Positions 41,770 to 50,798 of a DNA stretch of 64,000 bases are shown here, piece after piece. The stretch is taken from assembly GCF_024793945.1 (NCBI RefSeq), contig NZ_JANUSD010000006.1, forward strand, positions 62,001 through 126,000, given 5' to 3'. The notes below the pieces were generated by a model that made no database searches, was not told the DNA's origin, and saw only the letters and a list, made by a program, of their open reading frames with translations. Every line of letters starts with the position of its first letter. The first letter of the stretch is position 1. Position numbers and translations under genes: made by a program. This stretch comes from Emticicia fluvialis (GTDB lineage Bacteria > Bacteroidota > Bacteroidia > Cytophagales > Spirosomataceae).

Positions 41770-43014
41770 ATGAAAACTAAACTATTACTAACACTTCAGT
41801 TTGTTATTATTGCCGGGATTAGCCTTGCCCAGAGGAATTTTGTTAGGGGTAGGCTGATAACCGCCAAGAACGATACCCTGAGCGGATATATTGATTATAA
41901 AGAATGGATTAAGAGCCCCCTTGAGATATTTTTCAAGCGAGAACTGAACCAACCCAGTTTTGTTTACGGCAGCGCAGAACTGAACGGATTTATCATAGAT
42001 TTTAATCAGGAAACTTACGCTTCATTAAGTTTTTCTATCGAAAAATTCCCCCGTAACGGTAGCAAAGAGGTGTTTCCAAGCCTGGCAGCCTACGCCAACC
42101 GCAATAAAAAACTAACGCAAAGAAATGCTTTTGTAAGAGTGCTGGCTTCTGGGAGGGCTACGCTTTATTACTTTGTAGATAAAGACTCTGAAGAACATTT
42201 TCTGGTAAAAGTTCATAACAGACTTGAGCCTTTGGTGTACCACATCATAGAAACCGGAAACCAGACAGCCAAATTAAAACAGTATCAGATTCAGCTGGAA
42301 GAAATGCTGGCAGACGCCTGCAAAAAGTTGCCCATTATGAATACTGATTACTATGCAAAAGACCTCAAGAACCTGATAGATAGTTATAATGATTGCTTCA
42401 GGATTGTTACACAGCCAGAAATGGGTCTCAACAACCATGGAAAATGGGAATATGGCCCAGTAGTGGGTGCCGGATATTCGCAGATTATGCATATTGTTTC
42501 AACCTCTGTGCCGCCTAATTATGTTTACGTAAAGGGTAATGGCAATTTAACGCCAGCCGGAGGAGTTTTTCTAAACTACGTTTTCGGGCGTGGCCGTGGC
42601 AAATTTGCAATTGTTAATGAGTTACATACATACGCCCTCAAAAGCACAGCTTCCGATGCCGAAAGTCGGTTCCACTATGATATTAGGTATCTGGGGCTTC
42701 AGAATCTGTTCAGATATACATTTTATATCGGCAAACCTTCGGTTTATGCACTGGCGGGAATCTCGAACGCAATGATTATTGCCGACAGAAGTGTGATTGA
42801 AGATAAAGACAGAGGTCGTACAGACCTCAACAACGCCTTTGACCGCAAAACCGAACAGGGCATAATTGCCGGTATAGGTGTAAGCAATAAGAGGTTGATA
42901 CTTGAAGGACGTGGCTGCTGGGGTAACGGCTTCTCTGCGCAGGTGCTTAGTTCGGCGCCAACCAATAGATATGAGTTACTGGCCAAATGGAATTTTGGTC
43001 ATGTACGCCGCTAA
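41770..43014 (+). CDS. Hypothetical secreted protein with barrel-like C-terminus
   Basis: 414 residues from the ATG at 41770 (signal peptide MKTKLLLTLQFVIIAGISLAQ); the frame opens 12 codons earlier. The N-terminal module (about 20-95) contains RLITAKNDTLSGYIDYKEW, shared with the pseudogene upstream. The middle is helical (YQIQLEEMLADACKKLPIMN). The C-terminal part has alternating hydrophobic strands ending in RYELLAKWNFGHVRR, like a small outer-membrane barrel. The family seems Bacteroidota-specific. Function unknown. Confidence 0.6.
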   Translation: MKTKLLLTLQFVIIAGISLAQRNFVRGRLITAKNDTLSGYIDYKEWIKSPLEIFFKRELNQPSFVYGSAELNGFIIDFNQETYASLSFSIEKFPRNGSKEVFPSLAAYANRNKKLTQRNAFVRVLASGRATLYYFVDKDSEEHFLVKVHNRLEPLVYHIIETGNQTAKLKQYQIQLEEMLADACKKLPIMNTDYYAKDLKNLIDSYNDCFRIVTQPEMGLNNHGKWEYGPVVGAGYSQIMHIVSTSVPPNYVYVKGNGNLTPAGGVFLNYVFGRGRGKFAIVNELHTYALKSTASDAESRFHYDIRYLGLQNLFRYTFYIGKPSVYALAGISNAMIIADRSVIEDKDRGRTDLNNAFDRKTEQGIIAGIGVSNKRLILEGRGCWGNGFSAQVLSSAPTNRYELLAKWNFGHVRR

Positions 43015-43025
43015 CTGTCCATTTG

Positions 43026-43625
43026 TTATACCAGCAAACCGTCGGTCAGGCTCTTCCATTGTAATTTACTGGCGCCTAAAATGCCACCAAAAGCAACAAA
43101 GGTATTTCTGATTTTATCTATTAGCCCCACGCCTTCAATATTGGGTTTCTCGTTACGGCCATGCACTTCTGCTTTTAGCTTCATTTCTTTACGTTTCACA
43201 ATAAAAGTATTGGTGGCGGCGTCATCAAAAAAATGGGCGGTTTCTTCTTTCCCGGCTTTTTTCTGCGGATTAGCCGAAGGCCTTATGGTTATGGAAATAA
43301 ATTCCTCATGCACGCGCTCATCTTCCACGATATCTTCAATTATTACCCAATCGTACCCCTCGCCAGAAGTGTTCGTAGGGCCGGGTATTTCTATTTTTAT
43401 ATAATCACCAACCATGGGTAAACGGTCTACCGGTTCAGCGCGGGCGTCAATGAGTTTAAACTGCAGATTATCGCTTCCTATCACTTCATGCCAATGGTTC
43501 ACAGCCAAAAGTCTTTGTTTTGAAATCTGAAATTGTGCCTTTGCCTGCTTTTCAGTTGAAAAACTCTCTTCTGATACGGTATCGTAAGATGTCCCTTCTC
43601 TTTGTGTAGGAATGGTGGGTTTCAT
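43026..43625 (-). CDS. Conserved hypothetical protein
   Basis: 199 residues, no signal peptide or membrane helix. Charged N-terminus (STEKQAKAQFQISKQRLLAV) then a beta-rich core with LPMVGDYIKIEIPGPTNTSG and DWVIIEDIVEDERVHEEFIS. The length and the pattern of acidic strands suggest a cytoplasmic protein. No family assigned. It converges on the secreted protein gene with only 11 nt between stops, so no terminator is visible there. Confidence 0.55.
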   Translation of the reverse strand: MKPTIPTQREGTSYDTVSEESFSTEKQAKAQFQISKQRLLAVNHWHEVIGSDNLQFKLIDARAEPVDRLPMVGDYIKIEIPGPTNTSGEGYDWVIIEDIVEDERVHEEFISITIRPSANPQKKAGKEETAHFFDDAATNTFIVKRKEMKLKAEVHGRNEKPNIEGVGLIDKIRNTFVAFGGILGASKLQWKSLTDGLLV

Positions 43626-43834
43626 AAGATGTCTATTTTATGTCTCTGTTTCGGGGTTTGAAATAACTTACCATAGTTACGATAAAAACCTGTGCCAGTG
43701 CAGCCTGCGCATTGTTCAGTATCGCCATTTCACTTAAATAATGTTAAATAGTTGCTGATGCCACTGTGTTGACTTTGAGATGGAACCAATATATCCGACT
43801 TTAGCAAATGAAACCTAATTTATAAACAAACACC

Positions 43835-44137
43835 ATGCGCAAAGCACAATTACATGCCATCTGGATTTACTATAAGGGTACAAGCCCCTTTACTTTAATG
43901 GTTAGCCTGGGGCTTTTATACACTTATTATCAGTTTAAGGATGGCGCTTCACTGTTTGTCTTTTCAAAAATCATTACGCTTGTTTTAACGGCAATTCTAC
44001 TGAAATTTTATTATAAAACTGATGCGTTTCTGTTTTATGAGAACCTGGGTATTAGACAGAACCAACTTATACTTTTTACCTTGATTTTGGATTGGCTTTT
44101 ATTTTTGACCTGCCTGTATTTAACTGCATTGATATGA
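43835..44137 (+). CDS. Small integral membrane protein, partner of an ABC ATPase
   Basis: 100 residues with three hydrophobic segments (about 20-33, 40-57 and 78-99: LMVSLGLLYTYYQF, VFSKIITLVLTAILLKFYY, LILFTLILDWLLFLTCLYL). The stop overlaps the start of the ABC ATPase (ATGA), so the two are translationally coupled. At 100 residues it is far smaller than a normal ABC permease. It may be a minimal membrane subunit working as an oligomer. No family recognised. Confidence 0.6.
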   Translation: MRKAQLHAIWIYYKGTSPFTLMVSLGLLYTYYQFKDGASLFVFSKIITLVLTAILLKFYYKTDAFLFYENLGIRQNQLILFTLILDWLLFLTCLYLTALI

Positions 44138-44802
44138 CGAAAAATCTACTTGAAGCTGACAGTATTTATCTTGAATTTGGGGCACGCAGCATTCTCTCAG
44201 ATGTATATGTAAGAGCCGAAACCGGTAAGGTGACTGGTTTTCTGGGCCGTAACGGCTGCGGCAAAAGCAGCCTGATGAGAATTATATTCGGCTCGCTTCG
44301 GGGCAATTTTCAATCGGTTCGTATAAACGGCCAGTATAAACGCACACTGTTAACTTCGCCGGGGGCTATCCGGTATCTGCCGCAAAAAGCATTTATACCC
44401 AAACATTTAAAAATTGAGCAGGTATGTAATTTGTATGAAGTGAATCTGAAAGATATTATAGAAGATTTTCCAATATTTGATAAATATAGCAAGCAGAAAC
44501 TGGGGGCTCTTTCCGGTGGAGAAATAAGGCTCTTTGAGACAATGGTTATTCTGAAGTCAGCAGTAGCATTTGTTATGCTTGATGAACCCTTCTCTCATCT
44601 AATGCCTCTTCATGTTGAAAAACTGAAAGAAATAATAGCAAAAGAAAAACTTAAAAAAGGGATTATCATTACTGACCATCTATACAGGCATATTATGGAT
44701 ATGAGCGATGATTTATATTTAATAAGAGAAGGAAAAACCTTTCAAATAAATTCACAAGATGACCTGATTCGCCACGGGTATATGCTTGAAAAGGATAGCT
44801 AA
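44134..44802 (+). CDS. ABC-type ATPase
   Basis: 222 residues from the overlapping ATG. Walker A is GRNGCGKSS, the signature is LSGGE, Walker B is VAFVMLDEPF, and the H-loop is in GIIITDHLYRHIMD. The helical domain is short (AIRYLPQKAFIPKHL). The start at 44134 removes 14 upstream codons in the same frame. It pairs with the 100-residue membrane protein. Its stop overlaps that of the minus-strand methyltransferase by 4 nt. Transported substrate unknown. Confidence 0.8.
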   Translation: MTKNLLEADSIYLEFGARSILSDVYVRAETGKVTGFLGRNGCGKSSLMRIIFGSLRGNFQSVRINGQYKRTLLTSPGAIRYLPQKAFIPKHLKIEQVCNLYEVNLKDIIEDFPIFDKYSKQKLGALSGGEIRLFETMVILKSAVAFVMLDEPFSHLMPLHVEKLKEIIAKEKLKKGIIITDHLYRHIMDMSDDLYLIREGKTFQINSQDDLIRHGYMLEKDS

Positions 44803-45488
44803 AGTATCAGAAATATCGTAGGTTTTTTATGCAAATCAGGCTTTTGCTTTTTCCATTCTTTTACCGGCAAAGTTCTAATCAGTTCGTCTTCAGCTGTAAT
44901 GTTGGCAGCAATGCACAGCAATGTTTCCGCACCCATATTTTGCAGCACGTCATCCAGCATCTGGTTGTTACGGTATGGGGTCTCCATAAATATCTGTGTC
45001 TGGCGCTTATTCTTTGCTGTTTGTTCCAGACTTTTAAGGGCTTTCACTTTGGCAGCTTTTTCAATAGGCAGGTATCCATGAAAAGTAAAGCTTTGCCCGT
45101 TAAAGCCTGATGCCATCAATGCCAGTAAAATGGAGCTCGGCCCCACTAAAGGCCTGACTTTATAACCCAGCTGATGGGCAAAGCCAACAGCAACAGCGCC
45201 GGGGTCGGCAATACCGGGGCAACCGGCCTCGCTTATGATGCCTGCATCAGCTTTTAGTTTTTTCAGTTGAGCCAATGTCTGGTCTTGTGGTGTGTCTTTG
45301 TTTAGCTCATGAAACGTAAGCTCCTCTATCACCTTCCCAACCTTCAGGCTACTGATAAACCGCCTGGCAGTACGTATATCCTCAGCAAAGAAAATATCAA
45401 CCTTTGTAATTACCTCAACTATCTGGGGTGCCAACACACTGGTCTGTGTGTCGGGGGCCAATATGGTCGGAATCAGAAAAATATTCAT
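44799..45488 (-). CDS. RsmI-like tetrapyrrole-methylase-fold methyltransferase
   Basis: 229 residues of the RsmI/tetrapyrrole methylase superfamily: TILAPDTQTSVLAPQIVEVI, FAEDIRTARRFISSLKVG, AGIISEAGCPGIADPGAVAV (SAM-binding Pro/Gly loop) and IFMETPYRNNQMLDDVLQNM. RsmI methylates the 2'-OH of C1402 in 16S rRNA. This version is about 50 residues shorter than full RsmI and belongs to a paralogous SAM-methyltransferase type in Bacteroidota, so its exact target is uncertain. Confidence 0.72.
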   Translation of the reverse strand: MNIFLIPTILAPDTQTSVLAPQIVEVITKVDIFFAEDIRTARRFISSLKVGKVIEELTFHELNKDTPQDQTLAQLKKLKADAGIISEAGCPGIADPGAVAVGFAHQLGYKVRPLVGPSSILLALMASGFNGQSFTFHGYLPIEKAAKVKALKSLEQTAKNKRQTQIFMETPYRNNQMLDDVLQNMGAETLLCIAANITAEDELIRTLPVKEWKKQKPDLHKKPTIFLIL

Positions 45489-45547
45489 CTTATGTAACAG
45501 GTAATAAAAACTAAAGGCATATCATATATGTATAGACAGGGCAGCCT

Positions 45548-46852
45548 TTATGGCTTAATTATTTCAGTTTCATCCGGTTTATCAAGAGTCAGAGCCTGAT
45601 GATATTGATTGAGCCTCCACATAGATAAACCTATTAAAACCACATAAATAACCGAAACGGCATAAGCCAAATAAATAAAGAACTCGTGATAATTGATACT
45701 TTTCTGAAAGAAGTTCTTGTAAAAGAGTACCATAATGCTGCCCAGATATGCGTAATAATCGGCAAAGGTAATCATAAAACCCACAGTACCCGAACGTTTG
45801 AAGGCCGCAATCATCCGCTCAAAATAAAGACTATTACACATGGCATAGGCCATATACAAGCCAAGCCCCAACAACGTGAGCCAGACAACTGGCGATATTA
45901 CCCCTTGCTGATAAAGCAAGGTACTTAGCCCGATCAGCGCTCCACCCACAAGCATGAGGCATTGAATAATAACAAAAGCCTTGTAGTTGTTCTGCACCCA
46001 TCGCATGGCGGCCATCATCAATAACACAGCAATAGCAATGGGTATTTCTGTCTGGGTAAAAATGGCTGAATTATTTCCATAGCCCAAGGTTTTCCATATT
46101 TCGGGAGCAAAGTTATCACGAAACTCGCGGAAGGTTGTAAGCAAAATATAAGAAACCACAAAAATGGTAAGGGTCAGTGTAAACTCATTAATAAATGCTT
46201 GCCTGTCTGACCTCTGCATTGGCTTTCGTTCCGACCTACTAGCCTTATCTTTCTCGCTGGGCGGTGGTATCTGTCCCATTAGCCATACGCAACAACCAAA
46301 AGGCAGCATCATAATGGCGCAAGCCACAAATGGCATCCAGAACTCGCTTACTTCCAGCGTGGCCATAACCCATTTACCAATGCTTTTGGCAAAGCCGGAA
46401 CCCATAATAAAAGACGCCGTTAGCACGGCCACAAGCAGGTCGGTTACACGCCTGCCTTCCAGAAAACCAAGCATAATACCATACACCATACCTAAAGGCA
46501 GGCTGGCCAGAAAAATAAAAAACAGATTGTAAGGCGCCGGAACCCAGGCAAAAAACAGATAACAAACCCACGACAGCAAAATAATGAACATCAGATTACG
46601 GGCTCTGCTGGCAGGCGCCATTTCAGACACATATTTGATACCCAAACCTTTAGATACTGCAAAGCCCAAGACCTGAGCCGTAATGATTAGTATTTTATAA
46701 TGAATGCCAAAGAAATAAAGGTCATCATAAGTAGCGGCAGTGTAGGCGCGCCTGAACGGATAAAAGCACAGATAAGTAAAAAAGGCAGCTATGGAGGTAA
46801 ATACAGCAAATGCTGTTGAATTAACTGCCAAATATGCTTTAAGTTTGTTCAT
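45548..46852 (-). CDS. DUF5690 family MFS-like membrane protein
   Basis: 434 residues with about 12 membrane helices. The opening FAVFTSIAAFFTYLCFYPFR resembles the sugar-phosphate/anion MFS group, and the GFAVSKGLGIKYVSEM loop is typical of the DUF5690 family. A short cytoplasmic loop (SEKDKASRSERKPMQRSDRQ) separates the two halves. Ligand unknown. It stands alone, with pdhB divergent upstream. Confidence 0.78.
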   Translation of the reverse strand: MNKLKAYLAVNSTAFAVFTSIAAFFTYLCFYPFRRAYTAATYDDLYFFGIHYKILIITAQVLGFAVSKGLGIKYVSEMAPASRARNLMFIILLSWVCYLFFAWVPAPYNLFFIFLASLPLGMVYGIMLGFLEGRRVTDLLVAVLTASFIMGSGFAKSIGKWVMATLEVSEFWMPFVACAIMMLPFGCCVWLMGQIPPPSEKDKASRSERKPMQRSDRQAFINEFTLTLTIFVVSYILLTTFREFRDNFAPEIWKTLGYGNNSAIFTQTEIPIAIAVLLMMAAMRWVQNNYKAFVIIQCLMLVGGALIGLSTLLYQQGVISPVVWLTLLGLGLYMAYAMCNSLYFERMIAAFKRSGTVGFMITFADYYAYLGSIMVLFYKNFFQKSINYHEFFIYLAYAVSVIYVVLIGLSMWRLNQYHQALTLDKPDETEIIKP

Positions 46853-46942
46853 TTGGTATGAAGTGTAGGGTAAATAAGGAAGCCTTGCTGCCGGTGGCAG
46901 AAAAGATTAATTAAATTTTCATAGATGTATGTTCATGCAAAT

Positions 46943-46974
46943 TTGAGAATTCCGAATGAATTACCTAATTTTAC
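46943..46974 (+). promoter_or_regulatory. Probable promoter of the pyruvate dehydrogenase beta gene
   Basis: -33 TTTG (46943-46946), 20-nt spacer, -7 TAATTTTA (46967-46974), one mismatch from TAnnTTTG. The leader is about 25 nt. Confidence 0.5.
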
Positions 46975-47006
46975 ATCAAAAAAATAAGCTTTTATTCTAA
47001 GCCACA

Positions 47007-47990
47007 ATGAGAGAGATACAATTTAGAGAAGCCCTGCGCGAAGCCCTTTCAGAAGAAATGAGACGTGACGAGAACGTTTTTCTGATGGGTGAAGAAGTAG
47101 CCGAATACAACGGTGCATATAAAGTAAGCCAAGGAATGCTGGACGAATTTGGCCCTAAACGTGTGATTGACACTCCTATTGCCGAGCTTGGTTTTGCCGG
47201 TATTGGTGTAGGAGCAGCAGCCAACGGTTTACGTCCGGTTATTGAGTTCATGACGTTTAACTTTTCTTTGGTGGCTATTGACCAGATTATTAACTCAGCA
47301 GCTAAAATAATGGCCATGTCAGCCGGGCAATATACCTGTCCGATTGTATTTCGTGGGCCAACCGGTAATGCCGGGCAGCTGGGTGCGCAACACTCACAAA
47401 ACTTTGAAAACTGGTTTGCCAATACGCCCGGTTTAAAAGTGGTTGTACCGCATAGCCCTTATGATGCCAAAGGTTTGTTGAAATCATCTATCAGAGACAA
47501 CGACCCGGTTATTTTCATGGAGTCGGAGGTGATGTACGGTGATAAAGGTGAAGTACCACAGGAAGAATACCTGATTCCGCTTGGCAAAGCTAATGTGATT
47601 CGCGAAGGTTCTGATGTTACCATCGTTTCTTTCGGAAAAATGATTCCGCGTGTGGTTTTACCTGCCATTGCTGAATTGGATAAAGAAGGTATTAAGGCTG
47701 AATTGATTGACCTGCGTACAGTAAGACCTATCGATTACGCTACTGTAATTAACTCTGTGAAGAAAACCAACCGTTGCGTGGTAGTAGAAGAAGCATGGCC
47801 ATTGGCGGCTATTTCGTCAGAAATCACTTATCACTTACAACGTTACGCTTTCGATTACCTGGATGCGCCCGTTATTCGTGTTAATAACATGGATATTCCT
47901 TTGCACTATGCACCAACTTTAATTGAAGCTACATTGCCAAACGTAAAACGTACAATTGATGCTGTGAAAAGCGTATTGTACAAAAAATAA
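47007..47990 (+). CDS. pdhB: Pyruvate dehydrogenase E1 component, beta subunit
   Basis: Beta chain of the heterotetrameric 2-oxo-acid decarboxylase E1 that feeds acetyl-CoA into the TCA cycle. 327 residues, normal length. The transketolase pyrimidine-binding region includes MGEEVAEYNGAYKVSQGMLD and the family stretch FRGPTGNAGQLGAQHSQNFE; the C-terminal domain has IELIDLRTVRP-like LIDLRTVRPIDYATV. The alpha chain, E2 and E3 are not in the window, so the gene is separated from the rest of the complex. It ends at a strong terminator. Confidence 0.92.
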   Translation: MREIQFREALREALSEEMRRDENVFLMGEEVAEYNGAYKVSQGMLDEFGPKRVIDTPIAELGFAGIGVGAAANGLRPVIEFMTFNFSLVAIDQIINSAAKIMAMSAGQYTCPIVFRGPTGNAGQLGAQHSQNFENWFANTPGLKVVVPHSPYDAKGLLKSSIRDNDPVIFMESEVMYGDKGEVPQEEYLIPLGKANVIREGSDVTIVSFGKMIPRVVLPAIAELDKEGIKAELIDLRTVRPIDYATVINSVKKTNRCVVVEEAWPLAAISSEITYHLQRYAFDYLDAPVIRVNNMDIPLHYAPTLIEATLPNVKRTIDAVKSVLYKK

Positions 47991-48015
47991 GCGTTTGTAA
48001 AATATATTATAAAGC

Positions 48016-48047
48016 AAAAATCTCCGGAGGGGTCTCCGGAGATTTTT
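48016..48047. terminator. Bidirectional terminator after pdhB
   Basis: Perfect 13-bp stem AAAAATCTCCGGA/TCCGGAGATTTTT (48016-48028 and 48035-48047), 6-nt loop, between convergent genes; the minus-strand gene stops at 48050. Confidence 0.88.
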
Positions 48048-48049
48048 CA

Positions 48050-49135
48050 TTACCGGCCTATTCTGATGCCGAAGGTTGTCAGATTCTGAGACCAGTTCAT
48101 ATCAACAGTTTCATAAGGCGGAAACTTACTCCGCGTATTGCGGCTCTGGAAGAAATTATTGACATCTCCCTCGAGAAAAAAAGTAAACGCCTTGTAGCCC
48201 AGGTTCAGAATTAAGCCGTAACGATAAGGGTTATCTTTGCTTTTTATAGGGATTTTTACATCCTGCTGGTTAATTGATTTTATCTCAGGGTAAATCTGGC
48301 TACCGCCTATTAATCTTCCTATATAAGCTCCGAAACCGAAATGAAAGGTTTTCTGGTTTGAATTACCATAGAAATTAACAGTGGGTATTATCTTGAAATT
48401 GATATAAAACAAAGATTGATTGTAAGCCGATTCGGCTTTGGGGCCAGCAGTACCCACCAGGTTATCTATGGTATAATAGTTACCAGCAGGCGACGGCCTG
48501 TAAACGGCCACGGTATCAAACCCGGCAACATTGGTATTGCTGGCCCGCAGCAGGTATGAAACCCTGTTATTGATGTCGCGATTCAGGTAATACCAGCTGA
48601 TATCAAATCCATAATGTAGTAATAGTTCTTTTCTGCCTGTTTGTATAAAACTTTCCTGACGCATGAGCCCAATACTTAAATTTGGCGATGCGAACGTCTT
48701 TTGCCTGAATAAATCTGATGTATTTTTGTAGGGATTATACACTGAATTTCCTCTTTGCAGATACCTGGCCGAACTAAAACCAAATGACAGATTCAGATAG
48801 GTGTTTCTGGTAAGCCTTTGCCACGGAGTAAGCCCCTCTAACTCTTGCTGGCGGGTGGTTTCTTTGGTATAGGTATTGCCTTCGTAGTCTTGCCTGATAC
48901 TGCGTCTGACATTAGAGGGCATCTCTTCCAGATCCTGATTCATTTGTCTTACAATGCGGTTCAGGTCATATTTTTCCAGCGCCTTCAGGTCTTCCTGTGT
49001 TGCGCCCCACAATACAATCTTTTTTCGCTTGCCTATATTTACCACTATTGAGTCTATAGTTGCACTGTTTATCATTGCAAAGCCATAGGTATCAGTACCT
49101 ACAACCAACAACAGCAGCAAAAAGAACTTCTTCAT
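48050..49135 (-). CDS. Outer membrane beta-barrel protein of an ECF-sigma operon
   Basis: 361 residues. Signal peptide (about 1-20, MKKFFLLLLLVVGTDTYGFA), an acidic periplasmic helix region (DLNRIVRQMNQDLEEMPSNV), then from about 115 alternating strands (YLNLSFGFSSARYL, LLLHYGFDISWYYLN, KTFHFGFGAYIGRLIGG) ending in TTFGIRIGR, an aromatic-poor but barrel-like C-terminus. Last gene after the sigma and anti-sigma factors, likely their output or ligand-sensing partner. No family named. Confidence 0.62.
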   Translation of the reverse strand: MKKFFLLLLLVVGTDTYGFAMINSATIDSIVVNIGKRKKIVLWGATQEDLKALEKYDLNRIVRQMNQDLEEMPSNVRRSIRQDYEGNTYTKETTRQQELEGLTPWQRLTRNTYLNLSFGFSSARYLQRGNSVYNPYKNTSDLFRQKTFASPNLSIGLMRQESFIQTGRKELLLHYGFDISWYYLNRDINNRVSYLLRASNTNVAGFDTVAVYRPSPAGNYYTIDNLVGTAGPKAESAYNQSLFYINFKIIPTVNFYGNSNQKTFHFGFGAYIGRLIGGSQIYPEIKSINQQDVKIPIKSKDNPYRYGLILNLGYKAFTFFLEGDVNNFFQSRNTRSKFPPYETVDMNWSQNLTTFGIRIGR

Positions 49136-49220
49136 GGCAGGTAATACATTAAAGATAAGAAGTAACAGGTGTGTTTATGCAAGCCAGATTCAAAACCCGG
49201 TTATTGTCAGTAACAGGCCA

Positions 49221-50024
49221 TTATTTAATGGTGGAATCGGCAGGTATGGATTCATTTTTGAAACTCTGCTTCACAAATGCCCATATCTTATTAGGCTTGT
49301 TAGGGTCTGCGGCCTCAGGGGTTTTATCAACCTGCCTGGCAAGGCGTGCCTGGCGGCTTTTTTTCTTCTCTTTTGGCGCAATTACATAATCGTCTTCATC
49401 TTCAGGAATCTCCAGTATAGCTATCCTTTCCCGCTTAGTAGGGGCAACTGCCGCAGCAACTTTATCAACAGGCTTATTGGGTCTGAATATAATGGGGGCG
49501 TCAAAAATAACAGGGCGTACATAAGCCGGCTCGTTTCTTGATGTTACATTGTTGTAGCTAAACTCCTGCTCGCCGTCTTCAGTAGTTACCAGATTATCAA
49601 ACGCTTCATTGGTGTTTTCGTTTGGCTCCTGCACAAATGGTTTCACTTCGTTTAAAGACCGGCCATTCTTTTTATGCGCTTTCCGGCCCGTATTCTGCTC
49701 TTGTGGCTTATCTTTCAGCGCTACCAAAGCAGATTCATTAAACCGGGCTTTTACTGAAGGCGGTTGTGAAGATTTAGCAGATGGTGTATGACGAGGCTCC
49801 ATTTTATTGGCCATTATGCTACTTTTGTCTGCAAGCACCCCATAAACTCCGGCAAGGCCAAGCATCACTATTCCTGCTGCAGCGGCTTTCCACCATCCGA
49901 AACGCTTCTTAACCTCTTGTTTTTGTTCAATGTGCTGCCACACCCTGCTTTTATCCCAATCGGGGCTAAAGTCAGAATTCTCAAGATTTTCTCTGATTTT
50001 ACTATAAAAGTTCTCTGTTTGCAT
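49221..50024 (-). CDS. Anti-sigma factor-like membrane protein
   Basis: 267 residues. The cytoplasmic N-terminus (1-45) has the short acidic/aromatic pattern of Bacteroidota anti-sigma factors (FYSKIRENLENSDFSPDWDK, SRVWQHIEQK). One membrane helix lies at about 46-64 (AAAAGIVMLGLAGVYGVL), then a long, proline- and charge-rich periplasmic part with no fold evident. It overlaps the sigma gene by 23 nt, so the two are co-translated. I infer that it binds the sigma factor and releases it on a signal, possibly after RseP-type cleavage. Confidence 0.65.
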   Translation of the reverse strand: MQTENFYSKIRENLENSDFSPDWDKSRVWQHIEQKQEVKKRFGWWKAAAAGIVMLGLAGVYGVLADKSSIMANKMEPRHTPSAKSSQPPSVKARFNESALVALKDKPQEQNTGRKAHKKNGRSLNEVKPFVQEPNENTNEAFDNLVTTEDGEQEFSYNNVTSRNEPAYVRPVIFDAPIIFRPNKPVDKVAAAVAPTKRERIAILEIPEDEDDYVIAPKEKKKSRQARLARQVDKTPEAADPNKPNKIWAFVKQSFKNESIPADSTIK

Positions 50025-50556
50025 GACTTTTATTAGCTATTTGTAATTTCTTTTGCAATAATTTGCGTGCATGGTTCAACTGCGACTTTGAGGTTCCCTC
50101 GCTTATCTGCAGTTGCTCTGCAATTTCTTTATGTGTGTAACCTTCAATGGCATACAGGTTAAAAACCGTACGGTACCCATCGGGTAATTCGGCAATCAGC
50201 CTGTAAATCTCCTCTGTCGAAATTCTGTCGAGTATATGATCATCAACTGGTACATCCACCGCTTCACTTTCAGGCATCAGATGAAAACTTGCCTGCCGGC
50301 GCAGTAGCATTAATGCCTCATTCACCACAATTTTTTTCATCCAGGCCTCAAACGAACGCAGGTTATCGAATCTGAAATGGATAATGCCATCAAAAATCTT
50401 CAGAAACGAATCTACCATTAAATCTTCGGCCAGCATTCGCTCACGTACGTAACGGTACGCAATCCGATACAAAAAGCTGCCATAATGCTCAAAAATTTCT
50501 TTCTGGGCAGCAGCGTCTTTTTGTCGCAGACGTTCGATTGTAGAGGTTAGAATCAA
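50002..50556 (-). CDS. ECF-type RNA polymerase sigma factor
   Basis: 184 residues: region 2 with IFEHYGSFLYRIAYRYVRER and LAEDLMVDSFLKIFDGI, a short linker, and region 4 with LPDGYRTVFNLYAIEGYTHK and EIAEQLQISEGTSKSQLNHA as the HTH. Group of Bacteroidota ECF factors next to an anti-sigma factor. First gene of a three-gene minus-strand operon with the anti-sigma and barrel proteins. Confidence 0.9.
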   Translation of the reverse strand: MILTSTIERLRQKDAAAQKEIFEHYGSFLYRIAYRYVRERMLAEDLMVDSFLKIFDGIIHFRFDNLRSFEAWMKKIVVNEALMLLRRQASFHLMPESEAVDVPVDDHILDRISTEEIYRLIAELPDGYRTVFNLYAIEGYTHKEIAEQLQISEGTSKSQLNHARKLLQKKLQIANKSHANRELL

Positions 50557-50749
50557 AGTTTAAACGTGGCTTTTAGTGTTAATGCGTAAAAGTGCCAAAA
50601 AGTTGTATCAGCCAATAAAAAAACCTGAAATTAAACAAAAAATAAACCTTATGCAGGAGAAGAGCCGGGTATAAAACCCATCATTGAGTGATTCTGAAAA
50701 AAGCAGCAACGGCTTTCGCCGCCTAGAGGAAGAGAATGTAGAAGGTATT

Positions 50750-50792
50750 ACCCTTACCCCTCTCTGATACCGGAGAGAGGGGCATTAAGGGT
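50750..50792. repeat. REP-like GC hairpin
   Basis: Outer stem ACCCTTA/TAAGGGT (50750-50756 and 50786-50792) and inner stem CCCCTCTCT/AGAGAGGGG (50757-50765 and 50774-50782), joined through a 3-nt bulge. Such CCCTxxCCCCTCTC palindromes are common dispersed repeats in Bacteroidota. A T-rich run follows on the plus strand, but no plus-strand gene ends here, and the minus-strand GH18 gene stops just after it (50799). Confidence 0.6.
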
Positions 50793-50798
50793 TATTTT

